NCBI RefSeq assembly: GCF_024758005.1
Contig: NZ_CP103288.1
Location: 1,302,001 to 1,366,000 of the forward strand
Reading direction: 5' to 3'
DNA: 64,000 nucleotides
From: Pseudarthrobacter sp. NS4
GTDB taxonomy: Bacteria > Actinomycetota > Actinomycetes > Actinomycetales > Micrococcaceae
The position numbers were made by a program, and so were the translations under genes. Positions 53,218 to 60,515 of the stretch are shown one piece after another; position 1 is the first letter of the stretch; the number at the start of each line of letters is the position of its first letter. The notes under the pieces are model-generated. The model was given only the letters and a program-made list of their open reading frames with translations, ran no database searches and was not told the DNA's origin.

Positions 53218-54162
53218 ATGACTGCTGAAAAGAACCTGCAGGCACTCCTGGCAGGGATGCATCCCATTCAGCGTGACGGTGAATACGTCTACGCGCTGTG
53301 GCCGCATGGACGGCTACTGGCAGCGGGTATTGAGGCCGCAGTCCGCGAAGCGGAAGGGCTGACAGTAGTGCTGCCGCGTGCTGAGGCGGACAGGCAGGGG
53401 CTCACGTACGACTTCGTCGGTGCCTGGATCACCCTTGAGATCCACTCAGCACTTGAGGCGGTTGGCCTGACCGCCGCCGTCAGCAGGGCGTTGACCGAAG
53501 CCAGGATCAGTTGCAACGTGCTCGCCGGTTTCCACCACGATCACCTGCTGGTACCGGTGGCGGATGCGCCGCGGGCCATGGAGGTCCTTGCTGAGCTTTC
53601 CGCGCACAACAGGCAGGCGCCGCGCCCGGAGCTGTTGTTGCGCAGTGAGACGCCGGAGGACCGGGACGCGATCATTGCCCTGGCTGCAGACGCCTTCGCC
53701 ATGTCACCGGCCACGGGGCTTCCCGCAAAGGGAGAGCCGGTGGAGGCGAAAGTGCTGCGTGCACTCTTTGGCGCCAAAGAGTATCTCCCAAGGTTCAGCC
53801 TGGTGGCGGTCCTGGAGGGGGAGATCGTTGGCCATGTCATCAGTTCCCGTGGATGGGTGGGGGACCACGAACTCCTTGGCCTCGGACCCATCGGCGTAAC
53901 TCCCAGGCTCCAGCGGCAGGGGATTGGGTCCGCCCTCGTGAACGAGACCATCGCGAGGGCGAACGCCGCGGGGGAGAGTGGAATCGCCCTGCTGGGCAGC
54001 CCTGACTACTACTCCCGGTTCGGCTTTGTTCCTGCTGCCTCCCTCGGTGTGCAGGCACCGGAAGCTGATTGGGGCGACCATTTCCAGCTGCTGCCCCTGG
54101 CACTCTGGCCAGGTGGAGTCCGCGGGATGTTTCGGTATGCCGAACCATTCACGCTTCTCTGA
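53218..54162 (+). CDS. ACT-domain–GNAT acetyltransferase fusion
   Basis: 314 residues. The N-terminal part (1-132) resembles ACT_7 (CASTOR-like) proteins: GEYVYALWPHGRL, then YDFVGAWITLEIHSALEAVG and ISCNVLAGFHHDHLLVPVAD. The rest is a GNAT acetyltransferase (LLLRSETPEDRDAIIALAAD, then LGPIGVTPRLQRQGIGSALV, the acetyl-CoA loop, and YSRFGFVPAA), like the YhbS group. A plausible reading is an acetyltransferase controlled by a small ligand such as an amino acid. The acceptor is unknown. TAGACT lies 6 bases before the ATG, suggesting a leaderless mRNA. Confidence 0.8.
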   Translation: MTAEKNLQALLAGMHPIQRDGEYVYALWPHGRLLAAGIEAAVREAEGLTVVLPRAEADRQGLTYDFVGAWITLEIHSALEAVGLTAAVSRALTEARISCNVLAGFHHDHLLVPVADAPRAMEVLAELSAHNRQAPRPELLLRSETPEDRDAIIALAADAFAMSPATGLPAKGEPVEAKVLRALFGAKEYLPRFSLVAVLEGEIVGHVISSRGWVGDHELLGLGPIGVTPRLQRQGIGSALVNETIARANAAGESGIALLGSPDYYSRFGFVPAASLGVQAPEADWGDHFQLLPLALWPGGVRGMFRYAEPFTLL

Positions 54163-54182
54163 CGGGATACCATTGACCCGTT

Positions 54183-54256
54183 GCCCCAGTAGCCCAATTG
54201 GCAGAGGCAGCGGACTTAAAATCCGCGTGTTGTGGGTTCGAGTCCCACCTGGGGTA
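54183..54256 (+). tRNA. tRNA with anticodon UAA (reads leucine codon UUA), short variable loop
   Basis: A 74-base cloverleaf. Acceptor GCCCCAG pairs with CTGGGGT (G1 pairs with U72 as a wobble). The D arm is GCC/GGC with an 11-base loop containing GG. The anticodon arm is GCGGA-CTTAAAA-TCCGC with UAA at 34-36. The variable loop GTGTT is only 5 bases. The T arm is GTGGG-TTCGAGT-CCCAC, discriminator A73, and CCA is not encoded. Bacterial leucine tRNAs normally have a long variable arm, so this class I shape is unusual. A strong terminator follows at 54292. Confidence 0.88.
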
Positions 54257-54291
54257 CATCGGTTGCACGGTCATCGGAGGAATGCCGGCCA

Positions 54292-54320
54292 GGAAGCCGC
54301 CCGCACTGCGGGCGGCTTCC
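54292..54320 (+). terminator. Terminator after the tRNA
   Basis: A 13-bp perfect stem (GGAAGCCGCCCGC with GCGGGCGGCTTCC) and a 3-base loop, followed by CCCGTTTAATT. It lies 36 bases past the tRNA. Confidence 0.8.
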
Positions 54321-54337
54321 CCCGTTTAATTCCACAT

Positions 54338-54430
54338 ATGCAACGACTGTTATAAGGATGTGACCTCAGTCACTTATCTTCGCCGGGGATATGCATTAGC
54401 TTGAAGCTAAATCAGGAACACCTGATTTTT
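54338..54430 (+). promoter_or_regulatory. livK upstream region: CRP/GlxR-like site, palindrome and leader hairpin
   Basis: TGTGACCTCAGTCACT (54359-54374) fits the CRP/GlxR consensus TGTGA-N6-TCACA except for the last base. TTAGCTTGAAGCTAA (54396-54410) is a 15-base inverted repeat. ATCAGG-AACA-CCTGAT followed by TTTT (54411-54430) could form a weak terminator in the leader. A five-codon frame ATG CAA CGA CTG TTA TAA (54338-54355) lies just upstream and encodes two leucines; it lacks a Shine-Dalgarno. Confidence 0.5.
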
Positions 54431-54473
54431 CGTGTCAAAGGCCGTTCGCACCTTTAGATCGAGGAGCTCGTAA

Positions 54474-55832
54474 ATGACTTTATTCCCCCAGGTGGGAACC
54501 CGTGCTGCCAAGCTGACAGCGCTTGGCATCGGCGTCGCCTTCATGGCAACGGCTTGCGGCGGTTCGTCCACACCAACGGCAACCGAATCTCCCACCACCG
54601 GATCAGCGGCAGGAATTGCATGCCCGGCACCCGAAGGCGGCGGCGGAGGCGCAGCGGCCAGCCAGCCTGCGGAGATCACCTCTGTACCCCCGGCAACAAC
54701 CACTACGGAAACCCCGCTGCGGATTGGTTCGCTCCTTCCCACCACCGGGTCGCTGGCCTTCCTTGGCCCGCCCGAAATTGCCGGTGTCAACCTTGGTATC
54801 CAGGAAGTTAACGAGGCAGGCGGCGTCCTGGGCAAGCCGGTCGAAGTGATCCACCGTGACTCCGGAGACACCAAGACCGACATCGCCACCCAGTCCACGT
54901 CCGCGTTGCTGGGCCAGGGGGTCAGCGCCATCATCGGTGCGGCATCCTCCGGCGTGTCCAAGACGGTCATCAACCAGATCACCGGCGCGGGGGTCATCCA
55001 GTTCTCCCCGGCGAACACCTCCCCGGACTTCACTACCTGGGATGACCAGGGGCTGTACTGGCGTACAGCACCCTCCGACGTTCTCCAAGGCAAGGTCCTC
55101 GGCAACTACATGGCCACCTGTGGCGCGCAGACCGTGGGCATGATTGTCCTGAACGACGCGTACGGCACTGGCCTGGCATCCAACATCAAGTCGGCCTTTG
55201 AGGCGGCAGGCGGCCAGGTTGTGGCGGAGGAACTCTTCAATGAGGGCGACACGCAGTTCAGCAGCCAGGTGGACAAGATCATTGCTGCCAAGCCGGATGC
55301 CATCGCCCTGATCACCTTTGACCAGGCTAAGAGCATCGTCCCGCTGATGACGGGCAAGGGTGTCAAGCCCACCCAGATGTTCCTGGTGGACGGCAACACC
55401 TCCGATTACAGCAAGGACTTCCAGCCGGGCACCCTGAAGGGCGCGCAGGGTACCATCCCGGGCACCTTCGCCCAGGAAGAATTCAAGGAGAAGCTGCTCG
55501 CCATCGATCCAGCACTCAAGGACTACAGCTACGCCGGCGAGTCCTACGACGCAGTGAACCTCATTGCGCTGGCTGCTGAGGCGGCGCAGAGCACCAAGGG
55601 CGTGGACATTGCCGGCAAGCTCAAGGAAGTCTCCGAAGGCGGCGAAAAGTGCACGTCCTACGCCGCCTGCGTCACGCTGATCAGGGAAGGCAAGGATGCT
55701 GACTACGACGGCCAGTCCGGTCCCATAACCTTCTCCGAGGCCGGGGACCCGACAGAGGCCTATATCGGCATCTACGAGTACCAGGATGACAACACGTACA
55801 AGGCGGTCAAGGAAGAGTTCGGCCAGCTCTAG
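54474..55832 (+). CDS. livK: Branched-chain amino acid-type ABC transporter substrate-binding lipoprotein
   Basis: 452 residues. Lipobox ATAC with Cys28, then a Thr/Ser/Pro/Gly-rich linker to about residue 80. The ligand-binding domain of the Leu/Ile/Val (peripla_BP_6) type begins with LRIGSLLPTTGSLAFLGPP and contains VIHRDSGDTKTDIATQS and IIGAASSGVSKTVIN. It is a surface lipoprotein that feeds the LivHMGF genes on the opposite strand just downstream. Transcription is convergent, with a bidirectional terminator between. The exact ligand (amino acid, amide or urea) is not certain. Confidence 0.88.
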   Translation: MTLFPQVGTRAAKLTALGIGVAFMATACGGSSTPTATESPTTGSAAGIACPAPEGGGGGAAASQPAEITSVPPATTTTETPLRIGSLLPTTGSLAFLGPPEIAGVNLGIQEVNEAGGVLGKPVEVIHRDSGDTKTDIATQSTSALLGQGVSAIIGAASSGVSKTVINQITGAGVIQFSPANTSPDFTTWDDQGLYWRTAPSDVLQGKVLGNYMATCGAQTVGMIVLNDAYGTGLASNIKSAFEAAGGQVVAEELFNEGDTQFSSQVDKIIAAKPDAIALITFDQAKSIVPLMTGKGVKPTQMFLVDGNTSDYSKDFQPGTLKGAQGTIPGTFAQEEFKEKLLAIDPALKDYSYAGESYDAVNLIALAAEAAQSTKGVDIAGKLKEVSEGGEKCTSYAACVTLIREGKDADYDGQSGPITFSEAGDPTEAYIGIYEYQDDNTYKAVKEEFGQL

Positions 55833-55851
55833 GAAACCTTCCTGAACAGCT

Positions 55852-55885
55852 AAGGAGCCCCCGTCCGACAGGACGGGGGCTCCTT
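55852..55885. terminator. Bidirectional terminator between livK and livF
   Basis: A 15-bp perfect stem (AAGGAGCCCCCGTCC with GGACGGGGGCTCCTT) and the GACA loop. On the plus strand it is followed by TGTCTTTTG. It lies between the convergent stops of livK and livF and serves both. Confidence 0.88.
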
Positions 55886-55903
55886 TGTCTTTTGTTCAGG
55901 AAA

Positions 55904-56677
55904 CTACTCCACGGTGTCGGCCAGGGTGCCGAGGTAGAGCTGAATGACCTTAGGGTCCTTCATCAGCTCACGGCCGGTGCCGGTATAGGCATCCCGGCCC
56001 TGGTCAAGGACATAGGCCCGGTCGCAGATCTGCAGGCAGCGCCGCGCGTTCTGTTCCACCATGATGACAGAGACGCCTGCGCGGTTGATCTCATGGACGC
56101 GCAGGAAGGTTTCGTCCTGCTTGACGGGGGAGAGGCCGGCGGACGGCTCATCCAGCAGCAGCACGGCGGGATCCATCATCAGTGCACGGCCCATAGCCAC
56201 CATCTGCCGTTCACCGCCGGAGAGGGAGCCGGCACGCTGGGCCCGGCGCTTGCCGAGGTCAGGGAACAGGCTTGTGACAAAGTCGAACCGCTTTGCGAAG
56301 TCCTTGGGGCGCTGGAACATCCCCATCTGCAGGTTTTCCTCAATGGTGAGCGTGGCGAAAACGTTGTTGGTCTGCGGGACGAAGCCGACCCCTCGCGACA
56401 CCAGTTTGTTCGCCTTCAGCCCGGTAATGTCCTGCCCGCGCACCACCACTGTTCCGGAATGCACCTTCACCAACCCGAACATGGCTTTCAGGAGGGTGGA
56501 CTTGCCGGCACCGTTAGGGCCGATAATGCCGATCAGCTCACCCCTGCGTGCTTCGATGCTGCAGCCGTTGAGGATGTTGACCCCCGGCAGGTAGCCTGCA
56601 ACAAGGTCGGTGACCTTGACTACCGGGTCGCCGTCGGTGACTGGCTGGGCGGCCGGTGCCGCGCTGGTGCTGCTCAT
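55904..56677 (-). CDS. livF: Branched-chain amino acid ABC transporter ATP-binding protein
   Basis: 257 residues. Walker [18 protein letters not shown], signature LSGGERQMVAMGRALM, Walker B VLLLDEPSAGLSP, and the LivF-type ending RAYVLDQGRDAYTGTGRELM. Its start overlaps the livG stop. It pairs with LivG to power the importer. Confidence 0.95.
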   Translation of the reverse strand: MSSTSAAPAAQPVTDGDPVVKVTDLVAGYLPGVNILNGCSIEARRGELIGIIGPNGAGKSTLLKAMFGLVKVHSGTVVVRGQDITGLKANKLVSRGVGFVPQTNNVFATLTIEENLQMGMFQRPKDFAKRFDFVTSLFPDLGKRRAQRAGSLSGGERQMVAMGRALMMDPAVLLLDEPSAGLSPVKQDETFLRVHEINRAGVSVIMVEQNARRCLQICDRAYVLDQGRDAYTGTGRELMKDPKVIQLYLGTLADTVE

Positions 56678-57765
56678 TGGCTGTCCTTCTCTGTGCTGCC
56701 TGTATCCGTGCTGCCATGGCGGCCCTGCGGCCTGTCGCCGCCGGGCTGGTCCCCGCTCCGGCGGTTCCGGTCCGCTTCCGCTTCCAGGACGTCGATCGAG
56801 ATGATTCCGGCGTTTTCGGTTCCGACGATGGATTCCTCGTCGGCCACAAGTTCGGCCGCAAGTTCCTTGAGGCCTTCGGAGTCACCGAGGTCCACGTCAT
56901 GGTGGGCGCCCAGGTAGGCGTCGATGACCGCGGGGTTCTTCATCACTTCACCCGGCGGGCCTTCCGCGACTACCTTTCCCTCAGCCATCACCACTACCCA
57001 GTCGGCGATATGCCGGACCATGTGCATGTCGTGTTCAACGAACAGGACTGTCATGCCTTCCGCTTTCAGGTTCTTGATATGGTCCAGCAGCGACTGCGTC
57101 AACGCCGGGTTGACCCCCGCCATCGGTTCATCAAGCATGACCAGCTTGGGCTTCACCATGAGGGACCGCGCCATCTCCAAGAGTTTGCGCTGGCCGCCTG
57201 AAAGGGAGGCAGCGTAGTCGTCCTTCTTGGTGTCAAGTTTGAACTTCTCCAGGAGGACATCCGCCTCGGCAGTAATCTGCTTCTCCCTGCCTCCCCAGAT
57301 GCCCTTGAAGAGTGCCTTAGCGAGGCTTTCGCCGGGCTGGTTTGCAGCGCCGAGGCGCATGTTTTCCATAACGGTCAGCTTGCCCATGACCTTGGTGAGC
57401 TGGAAGGTGCGCACCATACCCATCCGTGCCACCTTGTAGGGGGACACCCCGGCCAGGCTCTTGCCTTCGAACTGCCACTTGCCCGTGTTCGGCGTATCAA
57501 ATCCGGTCAGCAGGTTGAAGAGCGTGGTCTTGCCTGCGCCGTTGGGGCCGATCAGTGCGGTGATCTTATGGCGGGGGATTTCGAGGTACTCCACGTCGAC
57601 GGCGTTGATGCCGCCAAAGCTCCGCGTGACGTTCTCTGCCACGACGATGGGATCCCGCTTCTTGCAGCCGGGGCCGGCCTCGCCCACCGCGATGGGCCGG
57701 CTGTCGGTCATATGGTCCAGCCCGTCCGCCCCGGCGGGTGTGGGTTCTTCACTCTGCGTGCTCAT
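56674..57765 (-). CDS. livG: Branched-chain amino acid ABC transporter ATP-binding protein with N- and C-terminal extensions
   Basis: 363 residues, longer than the usual 255-290. The core has Walker A GPNGAGKTTLFNLLTGFDTP, signature LSGGQRKLLEMARSLM, Walker B LVMLDEPMAGVNP and the LivG end GEVMKNPAVIDAYLG. About 40 extra N-terminal residues are polar, and about 80 C-terminal residues (VADEESIVGTENAGII, then a Gly/Asp/Arg-rich tail) look disordered. ATG at 57765 overlaps the livM stop. Confidence 0.92.
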   Translation of the reverse strand: MSTQSEEPTPAGADGLDHMTDSRPIAVGEAGPGCKKRDPIVVAENVTRSFGGINAVDVEYLEIPRHKITALIGPNGAGKTTLFNLLTGFDTPNTGKWQFEGKSLAGVSPYKVARMGMVRTFQLTKVMGKLTVMENMRLGAANQPGESLAKALFKGIWGGREKQITAEADVLLEKFKLDTKKDDYAASLSGGQRKLLEMARSLMVKPKLVMLDEPMAGVNPALTQSLLDHIKNLKAEGMTVLFVEHDMHMVRHIADWVVVMAEGKVVAEGPPGEVMKNPAVIDAYLGAHHDVDLGDSEGLKELAAELVADEESIVGTENAGIISIDVLEAEADRNRRSGDQPGGDRPQGRHGSTDTGSTEKDSQ

Positions 57766-58730
57766 GCGAACGCCAGCTCCTTCTTGTTTCCAAAGACGCC
57801 CTGGGGCCTGAAGATCATCAGCAGCATCAGGGCCACGCCAACCAGGATGTAGCGCAGCTGCCCGGCCTGGACCGTATTCAGCCACGTGACGGCCCCTGAT
57901 TCGATCAGGCCATACAGGATGCCCTGGGTCAACGACAGGACAACCCAGAAGATCATGGCGCCGATGACCGGACCGAGGACGGTGCCCAGGCCGCCGAGCA
58001 GGAGGCAGGTATAGAGGAAAAACGTCAGTTCCGTGCCGTAGTTGGCCGGCTGCACCGCTCCTCGCGGGAGGGTGAAAATCATGCCGGCAAGTGCTCCGAG
58101 AACACCGCCGATGATGAGGGCCTGCATTTTGTATGCGTAGACGTTCTTGCCCAGGGACCGGACAGCGTTCTCGTCCTCGCGGATGCCTTTGAGGACACGT
58201 CCCCAGGGGCTGCGCATCAGCAGCCATACCAGGAGGCAGCAGAGGGCCACGAGCCCCCACCCCACGATACGGATGAAGAAGTCGCGGTTGTTCATGCCGA
58301 AGTAGGAGCCTTCAGGGAAGGGATTCATGCTGTAGAAGCCGCCCTCGAAGGCTGCCAGACCGTTGGCGGATCCCGTCACCGAGGTGAGCTGGTTGGTGGT
58401 CACGATGTACCGGACAATTTCCGCCGAGGCGATGGTCACGATGGCAAGGTAGTCCGCCCGGAGCCTCAAGGTGGGAATGCCGAGCAGCAGGGCAAAAATG
58501 GAGGAGGCGATGATGGCAATGAGCAGCCCCAGGAAGAAGGGAACCCCGAAGGTGAGCGTGGAGATGGCGAAGCCGTAGGCGCCCACCGCCATGAAGCCTG
58601 CCTGGCCGAAGTTCAGCAGGCCGGAGTACCCGAAGTGCACGGCGAGGCCTAGCGCGGCCAGGGCGTACGCGGCCGTCGTCGGGCTGAAAATTTCACCGGC
58701 AGCGCTGGCAAGGATGAATCCAAAGTCCAT
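57762..58730 (-). CDS. livM: Branched-chain amino acid ABC transporter permease
   Basis: 322 residues, eight to ten membrane helices. GYSGLLNFGQAGFMAVGAY and the cytoplasmic LRLRADYLAIVTIASAEIVR are LivM signatures, and SPWGRVLKGIREDENAVRSL is the EAA-like loop that docks the ATPase. It follows livH by 9 bases. Confidence 0.95.
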   Translation of the reverse strand: MDFGFILASAAGEIFSPTTAAYALAALGLAVHFGYSGLLNFGQAGFMAVGAYGFAISTLTFGVPFFLGLLIAIIASSIFALLLGIPTLRLRADYLAIVTIASAEIVRYIVTTNQLTSVTGSANGLAAFEGGFYSMNPFPEGSYFGMNNRDFFIRIVGWGLVALCCLLVWLLMRSPWGRVLKGIREDENAVRSLGKNVYAYKMQALIIGGVLGALAGMIFTLPRGAVQPANYGTELTFFLYTCLLLGGLGTVLGPVIGAMIFWVVLSLTQGILYGLIESGAVTWLNTVQAGQLRYILVGVALMLLMIFRPQGVFGNKKELAFA

Positions 58731-58739
58731 GGCTGTCTC

Positions 58740-60080
58740 CTAACCCACGCGCTCGCGCCGGCCCAGGATTCCCTGTGGCCTGAACAAAAGGACAACGATC
58801 ATGATGAAGAGTGCTCCCACGTACTTGAGGTCCGCGGCGAGGCCGAATACGGTGGTCAGCTCCACGAAGATGCCCACGATGACGGAACCGATCAGCGCGC
58901 CGAAGACGGTACCGAGGCCGCCGAGGGTAACGCCTGCGAAGATCAGCAGGAGGATGGCCGATCCCATGTCGAACGTGACGCCGGGCCGGTAGTAGGCCCA
59001 GAGGATGCCTCCGAGGGCGGCCAGCATGCCGCCGGTGATCCAGACAATCCGGATGACGGAGTCGACGTCGATGCCGGAGGCAGCGGCAAGTGCAGGATTG
59101 TCCGCCACCGCGCGGGTTGCTTTGCCTAGCCTGGTCTTCAGCAGCACGATGCCGATAATTGTGATCACTACCGCACTGATACCCAGGGACCAAAGGTTGT
59201 TGGGCGAGATGGAGACCGGGCCCAGCTGAATCTCAGGGCTTTGGGCGAACGGCAGCTGCTGGGTGGCTCCGCCGAAGTAGAACTGGATCACGTAGCGGAC
59301 GGCCAGGGCCAGGCCGATGCTGACGATCATCATGGGCACCAGGCCGGTGCCGCGGCGGCGCAGCGGCCGCCAAAGTCCCCTGTCCTGGGCATACCCGAAC
59401 AGTCCGCCGCCGAGCAGGGCCAGCAGGATGGCGAGCCAGAACGGCAGGTTCATGGCGCTGAACGCAAACACCAGTACGGCGCCCAGTGTGACCATCTCGC
59501 CGTGGGCAAAGTTGGTCAGGCCAGTGGTACCGAAAATCAGCGACAGCCCGACCGAAGCCAGGGCGAGGAGGAGCCCGAAGCTCAAGCCTGCCACCAGGCG
59601 GTTGAGCAGGTTCTGCCCAAAGTCCTGCTGCTGGACCACGATGCCTTTGCCAAAGGCAAAAATTACCGACAGGTTGGAGGTCTGGCTGAATGTGACGTCG
59701 CGCGGGTTTTCCTGACCCTCAGCCAGGGTGATGCCCTCGGGCAGGGTGGATTCGTCCAGTTCCACCGTGTACGTGCCTTGCTCGGGCACGCCGATATTCC
59801 AGGAACCGTTCTCGGTTGACGTGGCAGTTCCGGTGAAGTCGTCCTTTTTGGCCGTGATGGTTACGCCAGCGAGGGGTGCGCGGGTGTCATCACGGAGGAA
59901 GCCGCTGATGTTGTTCTGGAAGGTCTGGTTCGACGGGGATGGTGTCGGTGACGGGGAAGCGGCCAGGGTTGCCGGTGCGGCCACCAGGAGGAGTGCCAGA
60001 ACGGAAGCGCTGATGGCTCCCAACAGGCCCAGCAACCCTCGGCGTCCTCGGGCCGGCGGGCCTTGCGGTGTACTTCTCAA
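58740..60080 (-). CDS. livH: LivH-type permease with N-terminal signal peptide and Cna-B-like domain
   Basis: 446 residues from TTG at 60080 (GGAGG 9 bases upstream). An Arg-rich start and hydrophobic stretch at about 15-41 (TLA|AS cleavage-like) precede a Pro/Ser linker (SPSPTPSPSNQTF). Residues 55-145 form a Cna-B/carboxypeptidase-regulatory-like beta-sandwich: ISGFLRDDTRAPLAGVTITA, GTATSTENGSWNIGVPEQGT and YTVELDE. The last 290 residues are a normal LivH permease (GTTGLTNFAHGEMVTLGAVL, ADNPALAAASGIDVD). An extracytoplasmic domain on a permease is unusual; it may dock LivK. First gene of livHMGF. Confidence 0.88.
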   Translation of the reverse strand: MRSTPQGPPARGRRGLLGLLGAISASVLALLLVAAPATLAASPSPTPSPSNQTFQNNISGFLRDDTRAPLAGVTITAKKDDFTGTATSTENGSWNIGVPEQGTYTVELDESTLPEGITLAEGQENPRDVTFSQTSNLSVIFAFGKGIVVQQQDFGQNLLNRLVAGLSFGLLLALASVGLSLIFGTTGLTNFAHGEMVTLGAVLVFAFSAMNLPFWLAILLALLGGGLFGYAQDRGLWRPLRRRGTGLVPMMIVSIGLALAVRYVIQFYFGGATQQLPFAQSPEIQLGPVSISPNNLWSLGISAVVITIIGIVLLKTRLGKATRAVADNPALAAASGIDVDSVIRIVWITGGMLAALGGILWAYYRPGVTFDMGSAILLLIFAGVTLGGLGTVFGALIGSVIVGIFVELTTVFGLAADLKYVGALFIMIVVLLFRPQGILGRRERVG

Positions 60081-60515
60081 ATTGAATAACCTCCACTTGG
60101 GGGCGGTCTCGGCTGCGCCATGGCAACCGCTGCGAACGGACGCAGGGCGGGGAGGCGCCATGTGGCCCGGCGCCGTCACGGTTGTGAGTTCCGTCACCCT
60201 GCTTGGCTTATGCTACAGCGCGCGGGAACCCCCATATGCCGTGGTCCGGGCCTCGATGGTAGCGATCAGATAACAACTGTCCGCTCCGCCGGGCAGGGAC
60301 GGGTAGATCTTCTGGAGAAACCTTTGTTGAGTCACGGTATTTCTCATCCGTCCCCTCACCCGACGCTTGCTTACGCGCAGTCTCTCCCGGAGTTCCAGGG
60401 GTCACATTTGCGTTGCACAGCGTGCCTTTAGGGAACTTTGAGCGGTCGATCCTCGTGGAAATTGGTAGCGTAAACCTTAAGGTTCACAAAACACCCACAA
60501 TGGAGGAATCCCGCA
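60081..60515. other. Non-coding divergent region between livH and the BaxI-like gene
   Basis: 435 bases with no supported gene. It carries the divergent promoters of livHMGF and of the 60516 gene. The 12-bp palindrome AACCTTAAGGTT lies at 60473-60484 and TAGCGT at 60466-60471 is a possible -10 for the plus-strand gene. GGAGG at 60502-60506 is its Shine-Dalgarno. I found no RNA family match. Confidence 0.6.

Noticed and set aside
51550..53307. Minus-strand 585-codon frame opposite ndh
   Set aside because: Antisense shadow of a gene with clear FAD and NAD motifs.
54183..54320. tRNA as an integration site for a mobile element
   Set aside because: No integrase, no repeat of the tRNA 3' end and only core genes follow.
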